From contig JAHEEK010000004.1 of assembly GCA_024640765.1 (NCBI GenBank), positions 276,193-340,192 on the forward strand: 64,000 nt of DNA. Direction: 5' to 3'. Below, one piece after another: positions 53,471 to 60,888 of the stretch. A model generated the notes under the pieces. That model saw only the letters and a program-made list of their open reading frames with translations, was not told the DNA's origin and did not search any database. Every line of letters begins with the position of its first letter. Positions within the stretch are counted from its first letter, which is position 1. The stretch comes from Nereida sp024640765. GTDB taxonomy: Bacteria; Pseudomonadota; Alphaproteobacteria; Rhodobacterales; Rhodobacteraceae. A program made the translations under genes and the position numbers.

Positions 53471-53866
53471 ATGAAGAAAATAAAAATCATTTTATTTCTA
53501 ATTGGCATAACTTGCGTCGGAGTTGCTTATTGGGGAGGTAGCGTGAACTTCCCCAATACCTCATCCGATCCAATCATCGCTGAGGTGCGTCTTAAAAACA
53601 ACTGTAGCGTTCCGGATAGTAGCTTTGTGGTGCAGGACACTAAGACTCGACGTACTGCGCGGTTTTCTGGTGGTGGCGTCGCGCGCTTAGAAAGTAAAAC
53701 AAATCACAACTTAGTACTCCAACTCTCTGGGCGCTTTGATGCTGTTGAGTTCAACGGAACTCCACAACGCGCAAAAGCGCAAATGGTGCTTACTGCTGCT
53801 TGCGACAGTTCCGAGAAGGCGGCTGAAACTTTGCGCTCTTTGCGAAAAGCGCTTGGTGATAATTAA
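53471..53866 (+). CDS. Small exported or membrane-anchored protein of unknown function
   Basis: A 131-residue protein with an N-terminal hydrophobic segment (IKIILFLIGITCVGVAYWGG) that may be a signal anchor. The rest has two cysteines (NNCSVPDSSF and TAACDSSEKA) that could form a disulfide, and a beta-rich middle (RLKNNCS, TARFSGGGVARLES, NLVLQLSGRF). No family is recognised. It lies 87 bp after the DUF4156-like lipoprotein gene on the same strand and inside the same pair of direct repeats. Confidence 0.65.
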   Translation: MKKIKIILFLIGITCVGVAYWGGSVNFPNTSSDPIIAEVRLKNNCSVPDSSFVVQDTKTRRTARFSGGGVARLESKTNHNLVLQLSGRFDAVEFNGTPQRAKAQMVLTAACDSSEKAAETLRSLRKALGDN

Positions 53867-53908
53867 AGACAGAAGCGTTCCTAATTCTTCGGAAAAAATG
53901 TTCAGCCC

Positions 53909-53990
53909 TCCATCTGGCCCGCTCGATACCCGAACGCGGACCAAATTGTTGGCTACAAGTAGCAGGTAGCCCGTTGATCGCCAATGCAAT
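53909..53990. repeat. 82-bp direct repeat, copy 2
   Basis: Begins TCCATCTGGCCCGCTCGATA and ends TGATCGCCAATGCAAT. Same orientation as copy 1 at 52701-52782, 1.2 kb away; the two flank the pair of exported-protein genes. The hairpin GGCTAC-N9-GTAGCC is kept with a different loop. Confidence 0.8.
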
Positions 53991-54128
53991 GGCAAATGAC
54001 TTCAATCGCGTGAAGATGACGGCAAAGTTTTGTTCGGCGGTGCGGTCCAACCATACCACACCGATGTTACATTACTGCGCAGATAGTCAAAGTGTTTCTG
54101 CGCCATCCCACGGTAAGACTTCCATCCA

Positions 54129-55118
54129 TCAGCAGTATCGTTCAGGCCCCACCCATTGTGCAGCTGAATAGCGTTCACCGTGTGCCCAACCGATCGGCAA
54201 CACAGCCTCCACTCGTTTCACATCCTGATCGCTGAGACTAATCTCACCTCCACGAACCAACTCCTCCAGATGCTGCAGTTTCCGAGTTCCAGGAATAGCC
54301 ATTATCTGTTCTCCTTTATGTAAAACCCACGCCACAGCTAATGAGGCTGCTGGCCAACCCATCTCAGCCGCAAGGCATTTAAAATTACGGCTATATTCAA
54401 GGTTCGCTGTCAAATTTGGCTCAACAAAACGTGGATTTTCTTTGAGAAAAGGCATTTTTTCGATCTGTTCCACGTTATGAGGCCGGTCGGTAAGCAAGCC
54501 ACGCCCAACAGGCGAAAATGCCATCAAAGTTGCGCCAATATCAGCGCAAGTTTGAACCAGCCCCATCTCCGGAGAACGAGTCGACAGCGAGTATTCTGAC
54601 TGCACCGCTGCAATTGGGTAAACAGCATGAGCGCGGCGCAGCGACGAAGGGGAGATTTCAGAGAATCCGATAGCTTTGATTTTTCCGGCTTTGACAAAGC
54701 CTGCCAATGTCTCAGTAACTTCCTCGATTTCCAAATTAGCGTCACGCCTGTGGACGTAAAAAAGATCAATAACATCGACGCCGAGCCGAGTAAGGCTCGC
54801 ATCTAAGGACTGCGCCAAATGCTCCTTAGTGTTATTAAAGCGATAGTCAGGGTCACGAGTAATGCCAGCCTTGGTGGCTATCGTGAAAGGGTTTTGTCCG
54901 CGCCTTGATCGCAGCCACTTGCCAATAATATTTTCCGATCTGCCCATTCCATAGACATTCGAAGTATCGAGGTGCGTGATACCCAGTTCGGCACACGCAT
55001 CTAACACCTTAAGGGATTCTGAATCTATGGCTCGACCATAGAAATCGGTAAAAGACATAGCACCGTAACCAACCGCGCTAATAATCGGGCCATCTTGTCC
55101 CAGCTTACGTTGCTGCAT
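54129..55118 (-). CDS. Aldo/keto reductase
   Basis: A 329-residue NADPH-dependent reductase with the (beta/alpha)8 barrel of the family. The catalytic tetrad positions are LDTSNVYGMGRSE (Asp, Tyr), IATKAGITRD (Lys) and LFYVHRRDANLEI (His); the cofactor region is AIPGTRKLQHLEEL. It is most like the YakC/Tas-type reductases that act on aldehydes and ketones; the substrate is unknown. It is transcribed alone. The start matches the family opening MQQRKLGQDGPIISAVGYGA. Confidence 0.93.
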   Translation of the reverse strand: MQQRKLGQDGPIISAVGYGAMSFTDFYGRAIDSESLKVLDACAELGITHLDTSNVYGMGRSENIIGKWLRSRRGQNPFTIATKAGITRDPDYRFNNTKEHLAQSLDASLTRLGVDVIDLFYVHRRDANLEIEEVTETLAGFVKAGKIKAIGFSEISPSSLRRAHAVYPIAAVQSEYSLSTRSPEMGLVQTCADIGATLMAFSPVGRGLLTDRPHNVEQIEKMPFLKENPRFVEPNLTANLEYSRNFKCLAAEMGWPAASLAVAWVLHKGEQIMAIPGTRKLQHLEELVRGGEISLSDQDVKRVEAVLPIGWAHGERYSAAQWVGPERYC

Positions 55119-55499
55119 TATCTAATCTCCAAGCTGTTGTTCGGCATCATTAAGCCCGATCAATTGTTTGTCGACAATCTTGCTATTAACAAAAGTTCAA
55201 TAAACAACCCTGACTTCCCAAATGCGGACTGCAGGTATCTAGAAACATCAAATTCTAGGCGCAATGTTCTAGCGTCCTACGAGGAAGACTTGAGATGGAT
55301 GACTGGCCTTTCAAATGCTCATAAAAATTCTTCGGCAAAAAGCATTTGAGCGACAGCCAAGAGCACTATGCGTTCAGCTCAAAATCAGTCATCGGGCACC
55401 CGCCACCAAGCCTACCAGCACACATTTTCTCGTGTTAGGGCACGTTCGTGGCGCAAGCCGCACACCTAGCCACGCCAAACAAATTTTGTTTCGAACCTC
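55119..55499. other. Intergenic stretch, nothing recognised
   Basis: About 380 bp upstream of the aldo/keto reductase gene with short unconvincing frames. I looked for a divergent regulator gene and found none. Confidence 0.5.
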
Positions 55500-55979
55500 C
55501 TAGCCAATCAATAATCCAGACGCCCAAAGGCCTACGCCAAAAATAGTATGTGTCACTAGTCCAAGGCCTCTCAATTTCCATGGCGTCGATGTGTTCTTAC
55601 CCGCCCAACCTAAGCCCATTCCTGGCTGAAGGATAAACCAACCCGCTGCGATCGTAATCAATGCGAAAATCCAAGCTGACAGGAAACTGGGGTGTGAGAG
55701 CCACTCAATCCCCATAATGAGCAGAAACATTATGCCATATCCAACACCAACCCCATAGTGAAGCAGCCAGCCTACAAGCAGCTCATTTGTAACTTCTTTA
55801 GATTGCGCAATATCTCGATGAAACACCTTACCTTGAAACAGGTGGGCAAACCAACGCCCCGGCATCGCCCAATTAGGCAATGGTAAATTCCAGATGCGGT
55901 GCTGAATGACCGCCCAAAAATCCATTGCCAAGGTTGCACCTAAGCCCATTAAAAATCCATAGTATATCGTTTCAATCAC
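55500..55979 (-). CDS. DUF2938 family membrane protein
   Basis: A 159-residue protein with four hydrophobic segments: YYGFLMGLGATLAMDFWAVI, LHYGVGVGYGIMFLLIMGIE, LSAWIFALITIAAGWFILQP and VTHTIFGVGLWASGLL. The QPGMGLGWAGKNTSTPWK loop and the ALxMDxWA opening are typical of DUF2938, an uncharacterised bacterial membrane family. The gene stands alone on the minus strand. The start has a normal ATG and no competing upstream frame. Confidence 0.82.
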   Translation of the reverse strand: MIETIYYGFLMGLGATLAMDFWAVIQHRIWNLPLPNWAMPGRWFAHLFQGKVFHRDIAQSKEVTNELLVGWLLHYGVGVGYGIMFLLIMGIEWLSHPSFLSAWIFALITIAAGWFILQPGMGLGWAGKNTSTPWKLRGLGLVTHTIFGVGLWASGLLIG

Positions 55980-56188
55980 GTTTGCCCCTTCTCAGTCACC
56001 TTTTAACCCAACGCACCATGTGGAGAGTGTCATTTCGTCGACACTAATTTATCTCCGAGACATTACAAGATAATGAGCGTATTGCAGAGAATAGGTCCAC
56101 GTAAATCCGATTATATCAATATGACACCTTTGAGGTCTGCGATACTCAAGTACGCAACGCTAACTGCAAAGTACGAGATGCAATCGTC

Positions 56189-56393
56189 TCAAAGAAAGAT
56201 TGTTAGGCCAATCATGGAAACAATAAGAAATAAAACAGGCATGATAGCGCCAGAGCGGATGAAATCTACAACCCGATAACCTGCCGGCCCCATTATAAGT
56301 GCATTGACTTGATGCGTCGGAATTAGAAAGGAATTTGAGGTCGAAATTGCTACGGTTAGCGCAAATATCGCTGGATCACCATCATCTCGAAGT
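56189..56393 (-). pseudogene. C-terminal remnant of an SLC13/DASS-family transporter
   Basis: Minus-strand translation gives DDGDPAIFALTVAISTSNSF then LIPTHQVNALIMGPAGYRVV and DFIRSGAIMPVLFLIVSMIG, ending at a TGA (56189-56191). The Pro-Thr/NxxIMGPGGY pattern is the last conserved block of SLC13 (divalent anion:Na+ symporter) proteins. A TAA stands in frame just upstream, and no further homologous sequence is seen, so only about the last 65 residues remain. Confidence 0.75.
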
Positions 56394-56531
56394 TAAGTAT
56401 TGTCGCTTCCAATATCGCTCTCCTCGCCCTAGCCTAGCTGCAGCCTACTGTTACCCACAAATGCAATTTTTCTATTTGTCCTTTTTGAGAGGCTCTTCGT
56501 TATGGAACTCCATGATATGGGAAGCTATCCC

Positions 56532-56607
56532 ATGTCCGACCCTTGTCCGCGCCCATCTAGACGGACAGACACGGACATCCCCCTAAAGGGGTGTCCAGTT
56601 GTCCGGT
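56532..56607. repeat. Dispersed hairpin repeat, copy B
   Basis: Contains GACCCTTGTCCGC, ATCTAGACGGACAGACACGG and the hairpin GGACATCCCC-CTAAA-GGGGTGTCC (56573-56596). It lies just beyond the stop codon of the integrase remnant, which ends at 56656. Copy A is at 52806-52881; partial copies are at 51978-52014 and 57404-57428. Confidence 0.8.
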
Positions 56608-56655
56608 GGGGGAGTTTACAGAGATTGTAAGGTATTGGGCCACTAAGCCACTCTC

Positions 56656-56763
56656 CTAGAACTTCCGCGCTACGCTCACAGACCAGCTCGACCGCGTACC
56701 GCCAGCGATGTAGTCCATCGTCAGCTTGATGTCGGCATGCCCTAGCCCGTCGTCTGAGCTTTA
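56656..56763 (-). pseudogene. C-terminal remnant of a tyrosine recombinase/integrase
   Basis: The minus strand reads GLGHADIKLTMDYIAGGT then RSSWSVSVARKF and a TAG at 56656-56658. LGHAxIxxTMxYI is the hallmark around the second catalytic histidine and the nucleophilic tyrosine of phage-type integrases. Upstream the reading continues only a few residues before it loses similarity, and a GFA-family gene follows. It is a truncated integrase end marking a past island or phage insertion. Confidence 0.7.
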
Positions 56764-56782
56764 GCCCAAAACAAGCTCGGCA

Positions 56783-57175
56783 CTATGTTGAGCGTCCCAG
56801 AAACCTTGGCAGACCGTCATCCAAAATGAGCCAAGGCACTCGCTCCGCCCAATGCACATGTGCGGTCGGCTGATAGAGCGTCGGGTCATCTAAGGTTGCC
56901 GCAAACAGATGTACTTCTCCGGGCCAGCATGTACTCATATAATGCATAGGTGTACCGCATAGATCACAAAACCCACGGGTCACACCCGATGAAGAGTTAT
57001 AAAAACGGCGGGCGCCATTCCATGTGACTTGTGCCCGACCAACCCCAAAGTAACTTGTCATCGGCGACCCAGTAATCCTGCGGCAGCTTTCACAATGGCA
57101 ATGAACCGCTGAAAACGGTGAGTTTTTGACCTCATATCGCAGTGCACCGCAGGCACAACTACCACAAAATTCCAT
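56783..57175 (-). CDS. GFA-family (glutathione-dependent formaldehyde-activating-like) protein
   Basis: A 130-residue zinc protein with the CENP-V/GFA fold. The zinc ligands are in FCGSCACGALRYEV, VHCHCESCRRITG and GFCDLCGTPMHY. Most family members are not true formaldehyde-activating enzymes and their substrates are unknown. It is a stand-alone gene on the minus strand, next to the integrase remnant, with a normal ATG start and length. Confidence 0.9.
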   Translation of the reverse strand: MEFCGSCACGALRYEVKNSPFSAVHCHCESCRRITGSPMTSYFGVGRAQVTWNGARRFYNSSSGVTRGFCDLCGTPMHYMSTCWPGEVHLFAATLDDPTLYQPTAHVHWAERVPWLILDDGLPRFLGRST

Positions 57176-57403
57176 AAGCGATCACCTCCGGTTTCAGTGC
57201 CTTCAACATTCATTTTGGTCGGCTTATTTTGTCATGTTCCAAATCAAAGAATATTGTCGAGCGGCGACACGGGACTGCTCAACGTCGCACTTAACAAAAT
57301 GATTACTAGTGGACTAATCAGCCGCAGAGAAAGACTACTAGCTCTCAACCCTATCGTTAAGACCCGTTGGATTTTCGCAATTTACGACCACCTCATCCGT
57401 ACA

Positions 57404-57428
57404 TAGAGACACGGACAGCCCCTGATTA
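57404..57428. repeat. Partial copy of the dispersed hairpin repeat
   Basis: TAGAGACACGGACAGCCCCTGATTA keeps the ACACGGACA core and the start of the C-run found in copies A and B. It sits across the stop codon of the oxidase-like gene that ends at 57426. Confidence 0.5.
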
Positions 57429-57980
57429 CGGTGCAAGCCACTCGCCCACCCAATCGTTTTCGCAATTATAGCCTGCACGTCGATGCAGTTCGCCAAGCTG
57501 AACCAGATCGATAGACAACATCTTACATGTCAAAACTGCAAAACGTTCACGCTCACTTGGTTTTGCATATGCGTGGGCATCTGAAATGACGGTGCCCGGT
57601 GTTGGCTCAGTGCCATAAGAAACACGCGACGCTACTGGAATGCGATCCCATTGCCCATCGACAGCTGACCCCGTCTGGATGTCGACAGTCGTTGTAATCC
57701 GAATTTGTAAATTCGCACGTGGCAACCAAAAGAGAAAAGCGGCTTTGGGGAAATGCTTCAGAGCACCAACTTTGGCTGTAGCTATGTCAGTGTGGACCTC
57801 TAGCGTAGATAGGGATCGGGAAGCACCCCGCAGCGCCACGGTACGCGCCTCAGGTGTTCCATCTGAAGCTACCGTCGCAAAAATTGGGTAGCGAGCCGGT
57901 GAACGGCCATCGGCTACTCCTCTTAATAGGTGGCGCCATGCATAATCGAGAAAGGTAGGCAGATCGTTCGGCTCAGTCAT
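57426..57980 (-). CDS. Pyridoxamine 5'-phosphate oxidase-like FMN-binding protein
   Basis: A 184-residue flavin-binding split-barrel protein of the Alr4036/PNPOx-like type. It shows RSPARYPIFATVASDGTPEA and RTVALRGASRSLSTLEVHTD in the N-terminal FMN-binding part, FPKAAFLFWLPRANLQIRI in the middle and ERFAVLTCKMLSIDLVQLGE near the end. It probably binds FMN; whether it oxidises pyridoxine phosphate is doubtful. The ATG at 57980 with GAGAG upstream is preferred over a start at 57992. Confidence 0.88.
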   Translation of the reverse strand: MTEPNDLPTFLDYAWRHLLRGVADGRSPARYPIFATVASDGTPEARTVALRGASRSLSTLEVHTDIATAKVGALKHFPKAAFLFWLPRANLQIRITTTVDIQTGSAVDGQWDRIPVASRVSYGTEPTPGTVISDAHAYAKPSERERFAVLTCKMLSIDLVQLGELHRRAGYNCENDWVGEWLAP

Positions 57981-57992
57981 ATTCTCTCTCAA

Positions 57993-58314
57993 CGTAAAGG
58001 CTTTCCTGATTTGAACAACTTAGGTCTAACACCAGCTGCAGTAACGCAATTCACGAGGAAAGATCGTCAAAAAAATATTTTGGTTCCTAGCATTAAGGCG
58101 ACGACTGTCCCTTTACTAAACCAAAACACTTAGATTGTACGAGAAGCGAAATGAAATTAAAACTTTCAATCGCCCAGTCGACTGGACTATTGAGGTAACC
58201 ACCTTTCACCGCTCCTCCAGCGGCCTAAAACGCGAAGATGGTCATGCGAGCAAGCCGTGACGCACTCGTTGTTGTCAAGATGCACCGACTACAAATAGAT
58301 TGGGCTTGTGGGTT
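57993..58314. other. Intergenic stretch, nothing recognised
   Basis: About 320 bp of A+T-richer DNA between the oxidase-like gene and a small minus-strand gene. No coding frame, terminator or repeat is supported. Confidence 0.5.
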
Positions 58315-58527
58315 TTACTGAGTGCCCGAATAAGTAGTCGTCGCATCGATGGTAGGTAATATTATCTGCGCCAAAAGTTGTCCTGACGGTAACAGTGAAT
58401 TGTGAGCGTCAAAGAATTCCATCTCGCGACCGTATTCCATCGCAGCACTGAGTGACCCTCCAGTTACCCTCTGCTCACAATGGCCCAAAACAGCTTCAAA
58501 CTGTAGAAAAGTTTGGTGCTTACCCAT
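58315..58527 (-). CDS. Small hypothetical protein with strong ribosome site
   Basis: A 70-residue product starting MGKHQTFLQFEAVLGHCEQR. GGGAGG lies seven bases before the ATG, one of the best ribosome sites in this region, which argues that it is translated. The sequence looks helical at the N-terminus and has no signal peptide, membrane segment or recognised family. It is divergent from the umuD-like gene, with about 60 bp between the starts. Confidence 0.55.
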   Translation of the reverse strand: MGKHQTFLQFEAVLGHCEQRVTGGSLSAAMEYGREMEFFDAHNSLLPSGQLLAQIILPTIDATTTYSGTQ

Positions 58528-58588
58528 GTCCAGATCCTCCCAAATATAACTTTACTACGCATCAAGCCGAGCTTTGGATTAATATCCG

Positions 58589-58847
58589 TTGAGCAAAATA
58601 AGCCTTCCTCTTCGGTTGATTACAACGCCCGTTAGTGCTGGCTTTCCTTCTCCTGCGGCTGATGATCTTGAGGATGAGATTGACCCAATTTCTTGGGTCA
58701 TTAGACATCCCACTTCAACATTTTGGTGGCGGGTTGAGGGCAACTGCCTTTGGGATGTAGGCATTCGGGACGGAGACTTGATCGCCGTTGATCGTGCAGG
58801 CAAACGCAGAATTGGACGTGCTGTTTTAGCTGTGGTCGATGTGGCGT
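58589..58847 (+). pseudogene. UmuD-like protein, 3' end lost at an IS element
   Basis: About 86 codons of a LexA/UmuD-type S24 peptidase: LPLRLITTPVSAGFPSPAAD holds the Ala-Gly self-cleavage site, DPISWVIRHPTSTFWWRVEG follows, and GIRDGDLIAVDRAGKRRIG and AVLAVVDV lead to the IS edge. The UmuD catalytic lysine lies beyond this point and is missing. The residue at the nucleophile position in G-[DN]-S-M reads Cys (GNCL), so the copy was already unusual. The start is a TTG without a clear ribosome site. The frame runs on into the IS to a TAG at 58879. No umuC is present. Confidence 0.75.
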
Positions 58848-58875
58848 GCCCCCATCGTGTGGTCCGGTTTAAATG

Positions 58876-59691
58876 TTAGTGCATTGTCGGCCTTTGGTCC
58901 ATCCGAACGATGCTTTCTGGTGCAGGCGGACGATAGCCCAATGAACTGTGTGGCCTGACGGTGTTGTAGTGAATGCGCCATTCCTCGATCAGGATTTGGG
59001 CTTCCTTTAAGCTGTAGAACAGTTCGCCATTGAGCAGTTCGTCGCGGAACCGGGCGTTGAAGCTTTCGCAGTACCCATTTTCCCAGGGTGATCCGGGTTC
59101 GATGTAAGCCGTCTTGGTGCCGACGGCTGCGATCCAGTCCCTCACCTTCCGAGCAATAAATTCCGGCCCATTGTCGGACCTGATATATTCTGGCGGACCG
59201 CGCAGGATGAACAGGTCCGTCAGCGCATCCAGCACATCGGTTGAGTTGAGTTTTCGATCGACGCGGATCATCAGCGCCTCCCTTGTGTATTCATCGATGA
59301 TGTTCAGTGTCCGATAGACCCGCCCGTCAGCAGTGCGATCCTGGACGAAGTCATAGGACCAAACATGATTTGGACGTGCAGGCTTGAGACGCACGCACGA
59401 TCCATCATTCAGCCAGAGCCGTCCCTTCTTTCTTTGCTTCTGTGGGACCTTCAGCCCTTCACGTCGCCAAATCCGCTCCACGCGCTTGTGGTTCACACAC
59501 CAGCCCGCATTATTGAGCAGACCCGTCACCATACGATAGCCATAACGGCCATACTTGTCCGCAAGCTCTATGATATCGTCGGTCAGACGCTCCTCATCAG
59601 CACGCCCTTGCGGAATTTTGCGCTGCGTGGAGCGATGCTGACCAAGTGTGCGGCAGGCGCGGCGCTCGGATACGCCCAGCTCCTGCCGCAC
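58876..59691 (-). CDS. IS3-family transposase OrfB (DDE integrase domain)
   Basis: A 271-residue catalytic part with an N-terminal HTH_21-like segment (ADKYGRYGYRMVTGLLNNAG) and an rve integrase core. The DDE residues are D114 in WSYDFV, D173 in RSDNGPEF and E209 in NGYCESFNARFRDELL, 35 residues after the second Asp. The ending HYNTVRPHSSLGYRPPAPES is typical of the family. It is normally made as an OrfAB fusion through -1 frameshifting at 59730-59736, which links it to upstream residues KLLSPSRRRKCIDHV. It looks intact. Confidence 0.93.
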   Translation of the reverse strand: MRQELGVSERRACRTLGQHRSTQRKIPQGRADEERLTDDIIELADKYGRYGYRMVTGLLNNAGWCVNHKRVERIWRREGLKVPQKQRKKGRLWLNDGSCVRLKPARPNHVWSYDFVQDRTADGRVYRTLNIIDEYTREALMIRVDRKLNSTDVLDALTDLFILRGPPEYIRSDNGPEFIARKVRDWIAAVGTKTAYIEPGSPWENGYCESFNARFRDELLNGELFYSLKEAQILIEEWRIHYNTVRPHSSLGYRPPAPESIVRMDQRPTMH

Positions 59692-59723
59692 ATGATCGAT
59701 GCATTTGCGGCGACGTGAAGGGC

Positions 59724-60002
59724 TTAGAAGTTTCCCCTCGCGGCTTCGCTTAGAATAAGCTTGTCTAAGGTCAAATCAGACACCGCCCGCCGAAGCCGTT
59801 GGTTCTCCTTCTCCAGCTCTTTCAGGCGAACCAACTGCGACCTTTGCATCCCACCATACTGCTTCCGCCATCGATAGAATGTCTGCTGCGTCACGCCGAT
59901 CTGGCGCACCGCCTCGGCAATCGTCGCTCCTTGCCCCTGCAGAACTTCAACCTGCCGAAGCTTCGATACAATCTCTTCGGGCTTCTCTCGTTTTCCAGCA
60001 AT
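59724..60002 (-). CDS. IS3-family transposase OrfA
   Basis: A product of about 92 residues with a helix-turn-helix (EIVSKLRQVEVLQGQGATIA then EAVRQIGVTQQTFYRWRKQY) and a leucine-rich coiled coil (LVRLKELEKENQRLRRAVSD). The expected start codon is ATT at 60002, where related elements would have ATG, with GGAGG just upstream; the first standard start is a GTG further in, which would cut into the HTH. OrfA binds the IS ends and pairs with OrfB. Confidence 0.85.
   Translation of the reverse strand: MAGKREKPEEIVSKLRQVEVLQGQGATIAEAVRQIGVTQQTFYRWRKQYGGMQRSQLVRLKELEKENQRLRRAVSDLTLDKLILSEAARGNF
59730..59736 (-). other. Programmed -1 frameshift heptamer of the IS
   Basis: On the minus strand the heptamer G GGA AAC (form X XXY YYZ) stands in the orfA frame just before its stop TAA at 59724-59726. 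Slipping one base back continues reading as K-L-L-S-P-S into orfB, giving the OrfAB transposase. Confidence 0.75.
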
Positions 60003-60060
60003 CGCTGATCCTCCAATTTGAGGGATATCCTATCCCAGTTGGTGGACCACTTTCAGGGGG

Positions 60061-60888
60061 CTATTCCATTGCTTCAAAATCAACTTCGGGGAGGTCAGTT
60101 ACGAAGATCTTGGCTGCAGTCCAAGACGCCTTTGGAGCATTTGCAACCGCATCCATGACTTCGCCTTTTGTTGGAATCTCCAATGCACAGACAGTTTTGC
60201 GGTCCTCTGACAAAACATCGTCTGGGTTAAAGGCCAAGTTAAGCACCTCTAGGTCCTTCATGGTCTCGCATAAATCGTAAAGCTCCATTGTCGTAACACC
60301 GACAATTACATCTGCGCCAATGTACGGAATAGCCTCGGCTGGCATACTAACCACATTGCGACCAGCAGATAAGCTCAAACGGCGGGCCATTCTGTTTGTC
60401 GTTGCACTGACTTTTTTAGCAACACTCTTACTTTTCGATTCCGCCAACCTTCTTTCATTAGTCACTTTGTCCAATGCCTCGTTGAGGTCGGATTGCAGTT
60501 TAGTATTGCGATTGTCTAAGTCTGCATTTGCCTTTTGTAGGCGCTGTCGCTCATTAGTAAGCTCTTGAACAGTAGCAGCATGGGTTGTCACAGAGCTTCT
60601 TAACCCCGTCGCCTCTTCCCATACAATTGAGGCACCTTTCCATAAAGCTGCTCCCATGAAGCCCGCTACGTTAAGAGTAAGCGAGAGCGTGAAAATTGCT
60701 GCGAGGATTAGTCGCCAGCTACGTTTCAAGAATTTGAGCAAAATTAATCTCCCTCTGCGACTGCCTAACAATCCAATAAACCAAAAACCTAGACTGGTAT
60801 ACATTAGATCGGCTTTCACAGCCCTAACAAATGTCATCAAAGCACCGCTCGGGCGTTTACGCACCCTCACGACCAGATTGGGCTTCAC
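60061..60888 (-). CDS. Membrane-anchored coiled-coil protein, probably truncated at its C-terminus by the IS
   Basis: 275 residues: a basic N-terminus, one membrane helix near residues 55-80 (LILAAIFTLSLTLNVAGFMG), a coiled coil at about 95-150 (VQELTNERQRLQKANADLDN), a basic stretch, and a C-terminal domain with IPYIGADVIVGVTTMELYDL and CETMKDLEVLNLAFNPDDVL. No characterised family is recognised. The stop TAG (60063-60061) uses the outermost base of the IS as its G, so the natural end was probably lost. It faces the umuD-like remnant across the IS. Confidence 0.65.
   Translation of the reverse strand: MKPNLVVRVRKRPSGALMTFVRAVKADLMYTSLGFWFIGLLGSRRGRLILLKFLKRSWRLILAAIFTLSLTLNVAGFMGAALWKGASIVWEEATGLRSSVTTHAATVQELTNERQRLQKANADLDNRNTKLQSDLNEALDKVTNERRLAESKSKSVAKKVSATTNRMARRLSLSAGRNVVSMPAEAIPYIGADVIVGVTTMELYDLCETMKDLEVLNLAFNPDDVLSEDRKTVCALEIPTKGEVMDAVANAPKASWTAAKIFVTDLPEVDFEAME

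Larger units (their letters stand above)
55980..56782. other. Gene graveyard with transporter and integrase remnants and a hairpin repeat
   Basis: About 800 bp without an intact gene. In order it holds the C-terminal remnant of an SLC13-type transporter (56189-56393), a full copy of the dispersed hairpin repeat (56532-56607) and the C-terminal end of a tyrosine integrase (56656-56763). The first 200 bp hold nothing I recognise. Confidence 0.65.
58848..60061 (-). mobile_element. IS3-family insertion sequence
   Basis: About 1.2 kb element with two overlapping-frame genes, orfA and orfB, on the minus strand. The proposed ends are imperfect inverted repeats: GCCCCCATCGTGTGGTCC (58848-58865) and, inverted, GCCCCCTGAAAGTGGTCC (60061-60044), which agree at 13 of 18 positions. 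I see no target-site duplication: the flanks read GGCGT on the left and TATT on the right. Genes on both sides stop at the element, so it probably took part in a deletion after it inserted. Confidence 0.85.

Noticed and set aside
54010..54150. Minus-strand reading in a second frame across the end of the aldo/keto reductase (KSYRGMAQKHFDYLRSNV) that looked like a displaced C-terminus.
   Set aside because: The reductase already ends in a family-like C-terminus (HGERYSAAQWVGPERYC), so no frameshift is needed.
57197..57406. Plus-strand frame of 69 codons downstream of the GFA gene start.
   Set aside because: No ribosome site and no recognisable motif, and it runs up to a repeat fragment.
58848..60061. 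Target-site duplication of the IS3 element.
   Set aside because: The bases flanking the proposed ends differ (GGCGT against TATT), so no duplication can be claimed.
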